Positions 20,863-30,034 of a stretch of 64,000 bases of DNA are shown here, in pieces. The translations under genes were made by a program, and so were the position numbers. The number at the start of each line of letters is the position of its first letter. The first letter of the stretch is position 1. The notes under the pieces were generated by a model that made no database searches, had not been told where the DNA came from, and saw only the letters and a list, made by a program, of their open reading frames with translations. Origin of the DNA: Oopsacas minuta (taxonomy: Eukaryota; Porifera; Hexactinellida; Lyssacinosida; Leucopsacidae); the NCBI GenBank assembly GCA_024704765.1, contig JAKMXF010000144.1:248001-312000 (forward strand). The letters run 5' to 3'.

Positions 20863-23800
20863 ATGCTCAGTACTGTACGTGTGTGTGTACAGTTACCCCT
20901 GAGACAGGGGGTCAAGAATTTCAGTAGAAGAGCTGAGGAGTTTAATCTAGCTAGTAAAGCTAGAATTATAGAAGATACAACTATTATTAAGACACCCGGC
21001 AGACATTTCGAGAGAGCTGGTACGTGGCAATTGTTCATAGATCTTTGTACAGTATATAAAGTGTCTTTGTATAGAGAAATATGGTAAAGTATTCCTGGCA
21101 GGAGCGAGTGGAGCTGGTCTACTAGCCCTGTGTTATTATGGTTCCGGAATGTCTGGTCAGGAATCCGCAGCTGATAGAGCTATGTGAGTTATGAATTGAA
21201 TTAATAAAAATCATATTAACGCTTAATTCTCCAGTTTATGGCCTCCGTATGTGAAGGAGAGGATCAATGCTACATATGGTTACTTAGCTGGTAGTTTGGC
21301 ATTCACTGGAGCATCTGCTGTCTTATTCTCCCGTTCAGCTAGAGGTATGGCATTCTTATCCGCCAGACCTTATATGGTAAGTTAATTACGTAATTAATAA
21401 TTAGTTCCTATTTATACTATTTCAGTCTTTAGGCCTTTTTCTAATCGGAACAATAGGGTCTAGCATGGTATGTAGATCACTCCCATATTCTCCTGAATTC
21501 TTGTTACCCAAGCTGGGGGCGTTTAGCACCATGTGTGGAGTAGCTGGTATCTCTCTAGCACCCTTAACATTCCTAGGAGGTCCTCTTATTGTCAAGTAAG
21601 TTAGTTTGTTACTAATTATAGCAACTCTAGTTTGATATTATTATTATTATTATTATTATTATTGTTATTTAGAGCTGCTTTGTACACAGCTGGTGTCGTA
21701 GGCGCTCTCTCTCTAACAGCTGCTACTGCACCTAGTGACAAATTCCTTAACATGTCAGGGCCCCTGTCTATCGGTCTAGGAGTAGTATGTGTATCCGCTT
21801 TAGGTAATTCATTGGACATTTATCTCAAACAGTCAACTCCAGTTATATCGAAGCTCATGGGACCGTGATAATTACTCGATATAACTGATGGGATATGTAT
21901 GCTACTTTGACGGTTTGGGACCATATTTGTATAATTTCAAACTTCTATATAAACGGGTATTTCCATATATCCGTGTTTGATATTACAGGAGTTGACTGTA
22001 ATTTCATTTTCCGTTAGGTGGTTTATTCCTACCAGCAACAGGCCTAGTAGGAAGTGCTCTATACACAGTCAGCATGTACGGAGGTCTAGTGCTATTCTCC
22101 GGGTTCATGCTATATGATACTCAGAGGGTAATACAGTATGCAGAGCTTAGCCCCAGCTATGACCCAGTCAATGCGTGAGTCCTGATTATATATTAATACA
22201 TCTAATCTACTGTACAGTAAGGTATAATAAGCTATAGCGCTGTAGGATCATCTTGTTTAACAGGATTATCTGTTGTTGATGATGATAGACTATTTGCTAC
22301 TGTATCAGAATTGCTAGCTGTTGTATCCGGTGTCTTTGTGGGACCCATTTCGCTAGCTGTTATATCCGGTATCTTTGTGGGACCCGTTTCGCTAGCTGTT
22401 GTATCCGGTATCTTTGTGGGACCCGTTTCGCTAGCTGTTGTATCCGGTATCTTTGTGGGACCCGTTTCGCTAGCTGTTGTATCCGGTATCTTTGTGGGAC
22501 CCGTTTCGCTAGTTGTTGTATCCGGTATCTTTGTGGGACCCGTTTCGCTTGCTGTTTTATCAGTTCTGTTAGTTACTGTATCTGGTGAATTAGTTGTATC
22601 TGTTTGGCTAGTTTCTGTCCCCTTTTTGCCAGTTACTGTACCCATTTTAACATCCCCTGTATCTGTCTTTTGTTCTCCATCTTTATTAGCACTCATCAAC
22701 TCGCTCGCTACCTTCAATCTCAGAAAGATATCTTCTAACCTCTGAGCTTCCTTCCTCAATCTATCCCTCTCCTCATAAACTTCTTTAACTTTAACTTCAT
22801 AATGCTGTATCTCATCCTCAAGTACAGGGTCTCTTAAATACATCCTCTGCCAACAGATAAAGTTAATTGGATAGATACACGGCCAGAGGCAAGCGAAGTT
22901 CTCCTCAAACATTGGATTCTCAAAGCTGTCCCGTATAGAATGTATATAAGCCCAAAGGGAGAATGTTCTGTCATTCAGTTTGTGCGTACTTCTCTCCTTC
23001 ATGGAGTTACCTAGGAATGTCCCGTATTCAGATGCGTGTGTGTGTTCGTGTATCAAGAGGAGAAGTGTATCTTTGTACTCAAATGATCTCGGAAACTGTC
23101 TCATCAGTTGCCAAACACAATCTAGGAAAAGAAGGAATGTAGGAGCCCTTCCCCTCTCCTTTTCACTCTCTAACAGCCCCATTGTCCTGGCGCGGAACGG
23201 GTAGCCCCCTAGTATCCACTCCCTGATTATCAGCTCCAAGAACCCCTCCAGTCTCCTCGTATAGGGGTCTAATATCAACTGAGTTAGAGAGCTCAGTAGT
23301 AAGGTATTGTCTGTACCAGTAGTACCGTGTATTAATACGCTACTAGAGTCTGTTTGTAAGAATCCGGCTATCTTCAAAGCTGTCTGCATAGCAGTCATGA
23401 CGTAATGATACCATTTTGTGCTACTGAGTGCTGTTATCCAGTGAGCACCTCTATTCGGGGTTCCTTGCTCCAGACAGATCTTGAATAGTTTCTCATAGTT
23501 CTCCATCATTGCCTCAGGTCTCTCCAGCTCGCAGTACTCCAGTAGCCAATGGGGGTACATACCTGGCTGCTCTGTTCCACCACCTTTTGATACCCACTGA
23601 GTCGCGTTAGATTTCGTGCGTGTGTCTATTATTCTACCACGTTGCTTAGTTACCAGACAGGCGTTCAGCAATTTCTTATCTGAATCGCATTTCTTTTGCA
23701 TATTCCCGACCAGAGGTTGTCCCGCTCTAAGGAGAGATGCTCCAGTTTTCTTGTTGTAGTAGGCTACGACGGGGAAGCGATATCCATGACGGTACTTAGC

Positions 23801-24893
23801 GGACTCTATCAAATTGTCCTCGCTACATATTGAGGGTACAATAACTTCCCGGGGGTAAGAGGGGCAAACTGTAAATTTACGATTTAAATCTGATACCAGA
23901 AACTTTCCAGGAGGACAGCCCCACCTTGATAGAATATCAGAGTACCCGTTCCATGGATAAGCTATAGGACATAACAATTCGTTACGTGGATGATAGAGAA
24001 ATGGGAAGTATACCTCGATATTATTAAGCTCTTGGATGTTAGAAAGTTGCTCAATAGACTTAGCTATGACATTCATTTCTTCTTGGGATGGAATCTCAAA
24101 TTTGTATTCTAGAAATGTTTTCGTTTTGAGTATCAGTTGACAACGGACTCCGTCTTGTAACGCCTGTTTTTCTATCTTTTCGAATAATGTATACAAAATA
24201 GTGAACGTATTCTCATCGTTATTATAGAATAGCAAATTATGTGCGGTGATATTCAGGGTCCCTTCTAGGAGGACTTGTCCGTTTGGAGTTTGTGAGAAGT
24301 ATATTACCTTTATTTTGGGAATAACTATGAAATCTGTTGGGTCTCCCATTGATTGTGTGGAGTTGCAAGTGAATACTTTATGTGTGATGTATAAGAAGCT
24401 ATAATATGGTATCACATGATAGAAGTTTATCCAGTTAACTGATATATTAATTTGATTATTAGTTCATAAAGGGATAGGGAAAGAGGGAAATCTTGCACGC
24501 AGCTGACCCCATGGCGCCGGCACGACCTCTAATTTGTCAGCTGATATTGAAAACTGTCAAAATAATGGAAAATTTACAATCTCATATAGTCACTTATTTG
24601 TCTATTGTCTATCGGCCAGTGGTTCTCAATCTTTTTCACCCGCGGACGCCATATTGAGAACTACAGGTCTATCCTTATCGAAATAAAATGAATAATTCAC
24701 AAGTAAGAGTAGAGTAAGATGGCCGCTTGCCCTGAGGAAAGCAAACCGATCCGATCCGATCCACAAACTCGATATTTACCGTCCTCTTGTTTAAATAAAT
24801 ATTACCTGTAGGTGTCTAGGTATCTATTGGAACACAATCAACATATTTGTGCGGATAGCAACTATCCTTGCTGGAAGCTCAAGAAAGAAATAA
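20863..24893 (+). CDS. GHITM: GHITM/TMBIM5 mitochondrial inner-membrane protein, split around a nested gene
   Basis: Seven exons: 20863-21019, 21075-21183, 21235-21376, 21426-21595, 21673-21803, 22018-22174 and 24812-24893. All junctions are GT/AG and in phase, giving 315 residues (human 345). The body has the BI-1/TMBIM-like helices with family blocks PYVKERI, SLGLFLIGTIGSSMVCRSLPY, APLTFLGGPLI, SDKFLNMSGPLSIGLG, SMYGGLVLFSGFMLYDTQRV, and the end IYWNTINIFVRIATIL...SRKK. The N-terminus is basic, as expected for mitochondrial import. GHITM (MICS1) helps keep cristae and cytochrome c in the inner membrane and is linked to ion exchange. The last exon lies 2.6 kb downstream, beyond the antisense MTMR9-like gene; without it the protein would lack its conserved C-terminal helix. 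Confidence 0.9.
21829..21999. mobile_element. MITE-like TIR element, family A, in GHITM intron 5
   Basis: The 171-bp element starts ACAGTCAACTC and ends GAGTTGACTGT, perfect 11-bp inverted termini, and has no coding capacity. Its core (CTTTGACGGTTTGGGACC) recurs, reversed, in the ATRX intron and, partially, in USP40 intron 2. It fills most of the 214-bp intron (21804-22017). Confidence 0.85.
22232..24349 (-). CDS. MTMR9: MTMR9-like myotubularin pseudophosphatase, nested antisense in GHITM
   Basis: A single exon encodes 705 residues. The order is a PH-GRAM domain (about 5-110), the myotubularin phosphatase-like domain (about 130-500) and a coiled coil (about 520-550), as in MTMR9 (549 residues). 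The family block FLLFLDCVWQLMRQFP is present. The catalytic Cys-x5-Arg loop is replaced by IHGTTGTDNT, with no cysteine and no arginine, as in MTMR9, so it is a dead phosphatase. MTMR9 acts by binding and stimulating active MTMR6/7/8 lipid phosphatases. The ATG at 24349 matches the family start; the frame opens 22 codons further upstream but without an ATG. The extra 150 residues at the C-terminus include six 13-residue repeats. The whole gene sits in GHITM's last intron on the other strand. Confidence 0.92.
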   Translation of the reverse strand: MGDPTDFIVIPKIKVIYFSQTPNGQVLLEGTLNITAHNLLFYNNDENTFTILYTLFEKIEKQALQDGVRCQLILKTKTFLEYKFEIPSQEEMNVIAKSIEQLSNIQELNNIEVYFPFLYHPRNELLCPIAYPWNGYSDILSRWGCPPGKFLVSDLNRKFTVCPSYPREVIVPSICSEDNLIESAKYRHGYRFPVVAYYNKKTGASLLRAGQPLVGNMQKKCDSDKKLLNACLVTKQRGRIIDTRTKSNATQWVSKGGGTEQPGMYPHWLLEYCELERPEAMMENYEKLFKICLEQGTPNRGAHWITALSSTKWYHYVMTAMQTALKIAGFLQTDSSSVLIHGTTGTDNTLLLSSLTQLILDPYTRRLEGFLELIIREWILGGYPFRARTMGLLESEKERGRAPTFLLFLDCVWQLMRQFPRSFEYKDTLLLLIHEHTHASEYGTFLGNSMKERSTHKLNDRTFSLWAYIHSIRDSFENPMFEENFACLWPCIYPINFICWQRMYLRDPVLEDEIQHYEVKVKEVYEERDRLRKEAQRLEDIFLRLKVASELMSANKDGEQKTDTGDVKMGTVTGKKGTETSQTDTTNSPDTVTNRTDKTASETGPTKIPDTTTSETGPTKIPDTTASETGPTKIPDTTASETGPTKIPDTTASETGPTKIPDITASEMGPTKTPDTTASNSDTVANSLSSSTTDNPVKQDDPTAL
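22308..22563 (-). repeat. 39-bp coding minisatellite in MTMR9 tail
   Basis: About six near-identical 39-bp units encode the 13-residue repeat TTASETGPTKIPD within the C-terminal tail. Differences are single bases, which indicates recent expansion. The antisense frame is also open (22311-22745), a by-product of the repeat. Confidence 0.95.
24350..24811. other. Rest of GHITM last intron with hAT-like fragment
   Basis: Between the MTMR9-like start and the last GHITM exon. It should carry the MTMR9-like promoter. Around 24612-24640 the sequence CCAGTGGTTCTCAATCTTTTT resembles hAT transposon termini. No open frame of interest. Confidence 0.45.
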
Positions 24894-25033
24894 TCAAAAT
24901 AGAATTAACACATTTGAATTCTTTCGATATAAAAAACTTTCAATTACAATACTTATTTCACTTTACTTCCTATTTACACTACGCATACATACTATACACC
25001 GATAATTACAGAATATTCGTAAGCTAGGTGGGC

Positions 25034-27010
25034 TTATAGTTCTTGGTAGACATCCTCAGAGGCGGCAGGCGGGACCCTGAAACTGTCCAAACACATGTAA
25101 TGACTGATATCTTGTTGATGAATCAGCTTCTCGACTATTTTGAGTATTTTTTTTTTATGCAATCCGCTTGTAATTCCTAAATCATTCTCCAGGATAGAAC
25201 TGTCTAACACGGACAGGATTTCTCCATTAACCCCTTCTTCTACAAACTTATTAGTGTATTGAGACAGGTTAAGACTATTAAGCAATTCTTTAACGTCTTG
25301 AACTGAGTAATCATCCAATTGTTTGATCGGTTTATTTTCACTTTGTTGTAATATTGTTTTCGGTTCACTATACCTGTCGCCATCAGCTTCCATATATAAA
25401 TTCGTATCTGATTCACTATAGCTCTTATGTTGTTCTTTTTGTTGTTGTTGTTTATGTTGGTCTGTTTTTGGTAACGGAGGGAGATTACGTTCCGCTAAGA
25501 GTTCTTTGATGTACCTTTCCTTTGTCTCGCACTTTTCTCTCAAACTCTTATTAATATCATCCAGTTTGTTTCCTAACCTCTCCAGCTCTTCGTTTCGTTT
25601 TTTCTCATCCTCTAGGTCTTTCCTCATTTTCTCCATCTCTTTATTCGTAAACCCTCCCTTAGCTGTGGAGGGACTAGCCATCGATTGTGTTTGTATATTA
25701 TTCAAGAAGGCCATCCCTGGTGAGGACTTAACTTCCGGAAGTTCGACGTGTTTCCCTTTCCTAACGTAATTAGCTATAACTCCGTAATCCTCTTCCTTCC
25801 TTATGAACTTCCTTACATCTTTATACGCTGAATATATCTCTTCTTTCGTTTCGTATGTCTTATTTTCAGGTTTCCCTAGTATCTCGAGTTCTATATCAAG
25901 ATCTAACGGTATCTCAACCAGTGCGTCAGCTGTGTCATCAATCCCTACATAGGTTACTTTATCTTCATACACATAGGTAACAAGCATTTGTCCTCTCCTT
26001 TTCTCCAGAAGGGTATACGGTTTGTTATTTGACGTGTATCTGTTGTTCTGTTGCGGATGGAGGTAAACTCTTTGTGGGAAGATACATTTCTCCATTGCTG
26101 GCTGCATTTTATCGCTCGTAAGAGAGAGTCTGAGGCTGAACTGTTCCGTATCGTGTTCGGTTAGATGCACGTCCCTACCCTGCATCGTTCTGAAGATTAC
26201 GTTTAGAGGTTGACCGCTGTCCTCATCGTAGTTGATGCTTATAATCTCCAGAAGATCGCCTATTTTAACTGCAACTCCGTCCCTTGTGAAGTTATTGCGC
26301 GCTGCTACTCTCCTTGGAGTAGGATTCAGACTGAGAAGGGAGGTTATATTCTCCTGAGTCCGCGGGTCGAATTCTATCTTCTCACTCAATAGTGTTACAA
26401 GATGACTGTCATTTATAGGAATTTCAAATATGCTTCCGTTTGGATCGACGCCACAGACGGTTTCGTAGTCTGTTAGGAAACAAACAATGAACTTTTCGCC
26501 TTCAGACAAAGTATAGAGTTCACTGTCCCCGTAAAATCCGCGTGAGACTTTAACTGCGATTGGAAACTGTCCGGCTAACTTTTTCGCAAATTCCTCCACT
26601 TTGAAATGTTTCCCCGCGTATTTTGGCATTTTCGCTAGCCTCACAGGAACCTTCTCTATCGGCTCTGGATCAATCGGGGTCGGTAGGATAGGTTTATGTG
26701 CGTGTTTACCTACTTTTTCCTGAGGCCGTGGTGGTAGAAATGGTGTCTGTTTGGCGTCTTTTTTTGCTGGTAGTGGCTTTTTAATTTTCTCCTCTACTGA
26801 CTGTGCGGGTTGTGAAAATGATTTATGAAGAATATTTGTGGGAGCAATAGGGCTAGTGCAAGACACTTCATGTTCATTCAAATCGGGTATCTCATACACA
26901 ATCTTTTCTTTATTATCATTTACTTTAAAGGAATTAGAAGCGTGGCATTCCGACCTGCTTCTCTTGATCATATTCAGGGCTTCGGAAAAGGAAGGTACAT
27001 CTTCACTCAT
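25034..27010 (-). CDS. CABIT/coiled-coil/SAM adaptor A (GAREM/THEMIS-like)
   Basis: A single exon encodes 658 residues. It has an N-terminal disordered, proline-rich part (1-130), a beta-rich CABIT-like region (about 135-395, with the CIFPQRVYLHP core), a coiled coil (about 450-525) and a C-terminal SAM domain (about 570-635, VKELLNSLNLSQYTNKF). The last residues are EDVYQEL, a YxxL tyrosine motif. CABIT plus C-terminal SAM is the architecture of GAREM, an adaptor acting downstream of receptor tyrosine kinases through Grb2. The call of CABIT is by pattern and is less sure than SAM. The downstream paralog B, same strand and 593 bp away, shares the layout, the (I/V)FPQRV core and the terminal YxxL, so the pair arose by tandem duplication and has since diverged strongly. 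Confidence 0.7.
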   Translation of the reverse strand: MSEDVPSFSEALNMIKRSRSECHASNSFKVNDNKEKIVYEIPDLNEHEVSCTSPIAPTNILHKSFSQPAQSVEEKIKKPLPAKKDAKQTPFLPPRPQEKVGKHAHKPILPTPIDPEPIEKVPVRLAKMPKYAGKHFKVEEFAKKLAGQFPIAVKVSRGFYGDSELYTLSEGEKFIVCFLTDYETVCGVDPNGSIFEIPINDSHLVTLLSEKIEFDPRTQENITSLLSLNPTPRRVAARNNFTRDGVAVKIGDLLEIISINYDEDSGQPLNVIFRTMQGRDVHLTEHDTEQFSLRLSLTSDKMQPAMEKCIFPQRVYLHPQQNNRYTSNNKPYTLLEKRRGQMLVTYVYEDKVTYVGIDDTADALVEIPLDLDIELEILGKPENKTYETKEEIYSAYKDVRKFIRKEEDYGVIANYVRKGKHVELPEVKSSPGMAFLNNIQTQSMASPSTAKGGFTNKEMEKMRKDLEDEKKRNEELERLGNKLDDINKSLREKCETKERYIKELLAERNLPPLPKTDQHKQQQQKEQHKSYSESDTNLYMEADGDRYSEPKTILQQSENKPIKQLDDYSVQDVKELLNSLNLSQYTNKFVEEGVNGEILSVLDSSILENDLGITSGLHKKKILKIVEKLIHQQDISHYMCLDSFRVPPAASEDVYQEL

Positions 27011-27603
27011 TTTGATATTTACCCGTAAGAGCCTATGTACAATGTTAGTGATACCTTGATATATCTGCTTTCACTTTTATACTCGTAATTATATACTTGC
27101 ATCATTTTAAAGCTCTTCATGGTAGCAATGCAATTTGCTATTACGAGAGACTAGATTCTTGCAATTATTCCGTATGACAAGTGATTATCTCATTGTTATG
27201 TAATTTGCTTAGTTGTCCGTTTCTGTGTGTAATTCTTATCTGTTTATTACGATAGCATAAGGGTTAGTGTTTGGGACTGTCCTTAAACACCCCAGGCATT
27301 GAAATAGAAGTTTCACTACATAACTACGTGTGCTCTAGGTTATTTGTCAGAGATCTATATTTACCAAATATTTTGTATTATCTTCCTGTGCCCCGATTAA
27401 ACCAGTTCTCGTTGGATTCAAGACCCAGTACTTAACTAGTGTAACCTCCTCCACAAGCGAGGTGCCAGGGACACCGAAATGGCCCTCCATTTCGCGTTTG
27501 TGTAAGTTACACTGTATTAGAATTATTAACAACAAACACACCTTCATAATAACAATAACAAGCTAAACACACATACACCTGTCTGTCCTAAGCATAACAG
27601 TTG
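27011..27603. other. Spacer between the two CABIT-SAM paralogs
   Basis: About 590 bp without a convincing gene. A 66-codon minus-strand frame (27347-27547) has no family resemblance. Paralog A's promoter should lie near 27011-27150. Confidence 0.5.
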
Positions 27604-29751
27604 TTATGATAATTTTTCATATATCTTTTCATCTCTGTATCCAGACATATACTGAGGATCAACAAAGAAATGAGAAATATCTTCGTTACGTTTCATCTTT
27701 TCCGCTAGCTTCATGAGTTTCTTTCTATGTAATGCGTTCTTAACTCCCAGTTCTTCTTCGAGAATCTGTTCATTCAACTCAGTGAAAACATCCGTATTTA
27801 TTCCCTCTTCTAGAAATACATTCATGTATTGTCCTAGATTGCTTCTATCCAGAACTTGCCCCAAATACTCCGCAGTTTGTGTGTCTAGTTTTATCTCAAA
27901 ATTAAAGTTTGTGCTCTTTGGTTCGAAAATGTCTCTGGGGGATTTATAGTGTGGTTCTTCCTCAGGGGGCCTCAGCTTTGTAGGTGAGAGATCCCTGGAG
28001 TTTTTGTAGTAGTCTTCTTGGGCGATTTTGGGTTTCGTTGTCAGGGGAGGAGGGCTCATTAACGGCAGCTTTAGTCTGTTTGGTAATTCTCTACCCTGCA
28101 TGAGGGGACTATTTGGAGCTGATCCGGTCCCTGGGATTGATGGAAGAGTTCTTTGTTGTATTCCCATCTTTATGATAGTATTATTTTGATCCTTAATTGT
28201 AGAATTTGCCTCATTCAATGTGTTTTCTAACTCAATAAATTCTCGTTTCTTTTGTGAAAGAGAATTCTCTAAATAGTCCACTCTCTCTTTCAATATTTTG
28301 TTCTCTGTAATCAATTCTGTCATTTCTTTCCTTAAAACCTCATTTCCTGGCTCGGAACTTTTGATATCTTTCATATTTGCTATATTCTCGGCAGTATTTT
28401 TCCTCAGTTCTTTTAATAAATCACCTTTTCCCAGTTTAATTTTCAGGGCTTTGTTCGGCTTACTAGTTACAGGAGGGGGTGTCCTACAGCGATCATAGTC
28501 CTTAGATCTCTGGAAAAAATTACTGACCCTTTGTGGTTGGGGACTAAATGGCAATTGTGGTTTAGCGATTTGTTGAAGTGACTGTGGCCTATTTACGTGT
28601 CTTAGATCTGTGACTGAATTAGATCTTAGTGGTCTTCTTGCTGAGGGAAGTGCAGGAAGTGCAGGAATTTCGGGCATATTCGATTTACCTATAGTCACAC
28701 TTTTTTTTTTCGAGTATATTTCCAATATTTTGAAAACTTTTTCCTTGTCGTTCGGCATTCCGATAATCGTGAAACTTATACCCAAATTTAATGGGAGTTC
28801 AACTAATACACTTTCAGAGGTTAAAGAGGCTTGTACGTCATTTTTGTATCGACACGCAAGGAACGCCGTCTTTGTAAAACACTCTAAGATAGTACATAGC
28901 ATTTTACGAGTCCTTCCTATGACTGTATTATCCGTTAGGACAACACGCTGGGGGAATACACAGGATTCAATGGCTAATGGTAATATTATGCTTCTCCCAG
29001 AAATCGAGCAGCTGAACGTATTTTTCAGGTTTTTGGGAAGTTTAATATCTTCTCCGCTTAGAGTTTGTACTCGTAAACATTTGTCATTTGGTGCTACGAA
29101 TTCGGTCATTTCTAGAATTTGTCCCTCTCCAATCGTAACTCCATCTATTTCAAACTGCGAGTTAGATACGATACGATTTGGCGCGCTTCTCATTGCCAAA
29201 ATATTTTTAACACTTTCGTTAGTTTTGTTGTTTAATTCAGAATCCATATTCACGAGGGCAATCTCGTAACTAGGGTGGATTTGAATATTGAATACCTGCT
29301 CCTTACTGGTAACACAGGTAACAAAGCTTGTGATTGGCTTAGAACAAATCAACAGCTGGTCTTCAGTGTAATATGAATTCTTCTCATTGTCACTGTACAT
29401 TCCTTCAGAAACCTCTATTATCAATGGAAATTTTACTGATCGATCTGTGTCCAAAGCTTCCAGATCCCAAACTTTTGGGGGCTTCTTTTTGATGGGTATC
29501 GGGTCTTTGGCGCGTGGGGGTAGACATGGACTCTCGGGTAACTCATGGGTCTTGTCATCTTGTTTACCTTCTTCATTCTCTTCTCCCGATGAGACAATAT
29601 CGTAAATAATTGAACCTTCCGACTCAGAGCCATTTTTGTGTTTATCATTTTCATCATCACTTGACATTATATCATATACTATCTCTGTACTTCCTAGCTC
29701 TGAACATGAGCTAGACCGCTTCGGCTTAGGGAATTTGCTGATTATATCCAT
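27604..29751 (-). CDS. CABIT/coiled-coil/SAM adaptor B (paralog of A)
   Basis: A single exon encodes 715 residues, with the same order as paralog A. There is a disordered N-terminus with two YDI(M/V)SS tyrosine motifs (TEIVYDIMSSDDE, GSIIYDIVSSGEE), a CABIT-like region (about 105-345, core CVFPQRVVLTD), a basic/proline linker, a coiled coil (about 460-540) and a SAM domain (about 630-695, LDRSNLGQYMNVFLEEG). The end is EKIYEKLS, again a YxxL motif. Both paralogs also share a KR-S-x-S-x-C patch near the N-terminus (KRSSSCSEL here, KRSRSECHAS in A). A role as a tyrosine-phosphorylated adaptor is inferred from the GAREM/THEMIS layout. The gene diverges from the next gene across only 283 bp. Confidence 0.7.
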   Translation of the reverse strand: MDIISKFPKPKRSSSCSELGSTEIVYDIMSSDDENDKHKNGSESEGSIIYDIVSSGEENEEGKQDDKTHELPESPCLPPRAKDPIPIKKKPPKVWDLEALDTDRSVKFPLIIEVSEGMYSDNEKNSYYTEDQLLICSKPITSFVTCVTSKEQVFNIQIHPSYEIALVNMDSELNNKTNESVKNILAMRSAPNRIVSNSQFEIDGVTIGEGQILEMTEFVAPNDKCLRVQTLSGEDIKLPKNLKNTFSCSISGRSIILPLAIESCVFPQRVVLTDNTVIGRTRKMLCTILECFTKTAFLACRYKNDVQASLTSESVLVELPLNLGISFTIIGMPNDKEKVFKILEIYSKKKSVTIGKSNMPEIPALPALPSARRPLRSNSVTDLRHVNRPQSLQQIAKPQLPFSPQPQRVSNFFQRSKDYDRCRTPPPVTSKPNKALKIKLGKGDLLKELRKNTAENIANMKDIKSSEPGNEVLRKEMTELITENKILKERVDYLENSLSQKKREFIELENTLNEANSTIKDQNNTIIKMGIQQRTLPSIPGTGSAPNSPLMQGRELPNRLKLPLMSPPPLTTKPKIAQEDYYKNSRDLSPTKLRPPEEEPHYKSPRDIFEPKSTNFNFEIKLDTQTAEYLGQVLDRSNLGQYMNVFLEEGINTDVFTELNEQILEEELGVKNALHRKKLMKLAEKMKRNEDISHFFVDPQYMSGYRDEKIYEKLS

Positions 29752-30034
29752 ACAGTATCTTTACACTGGAATAGCTCCACATACTAACTCTTAAATAGAA
29801 TTGTAAGGTGATACGTGGAGGAAAGATTACATTGATATGAGATAGTATTGAGTCATGGAAGAGAGGGATAAGTTTCTGAGTAATTTATCTCTGCAAAGGA
29901 GATGACGTACTTCTTAATTAATTTGTTTGTTAGTTTGTGGTTACTTTAAGTGCCAGTGTCCACCCTTGTGTATAATAATAGCGCCACCTGCTGTACTTGT
30001 AACCTCATTAAATTACATTTGATAACATTTAGAA

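Noticed and set aside
22175-22231. GHITM appears truncated at its C-terminus by the neighbouring gene
   Set aside because: The missing C-terminal exon was found in phase at 24812-24893, so the gene is intact.
22311-22745. 144-codon open frame opposite the MTMR9-like tail
   Set aside because: It is produced by the 39-bp tandem repeat and repeats the same hydrophobic unit; the sense strand is the real gene.
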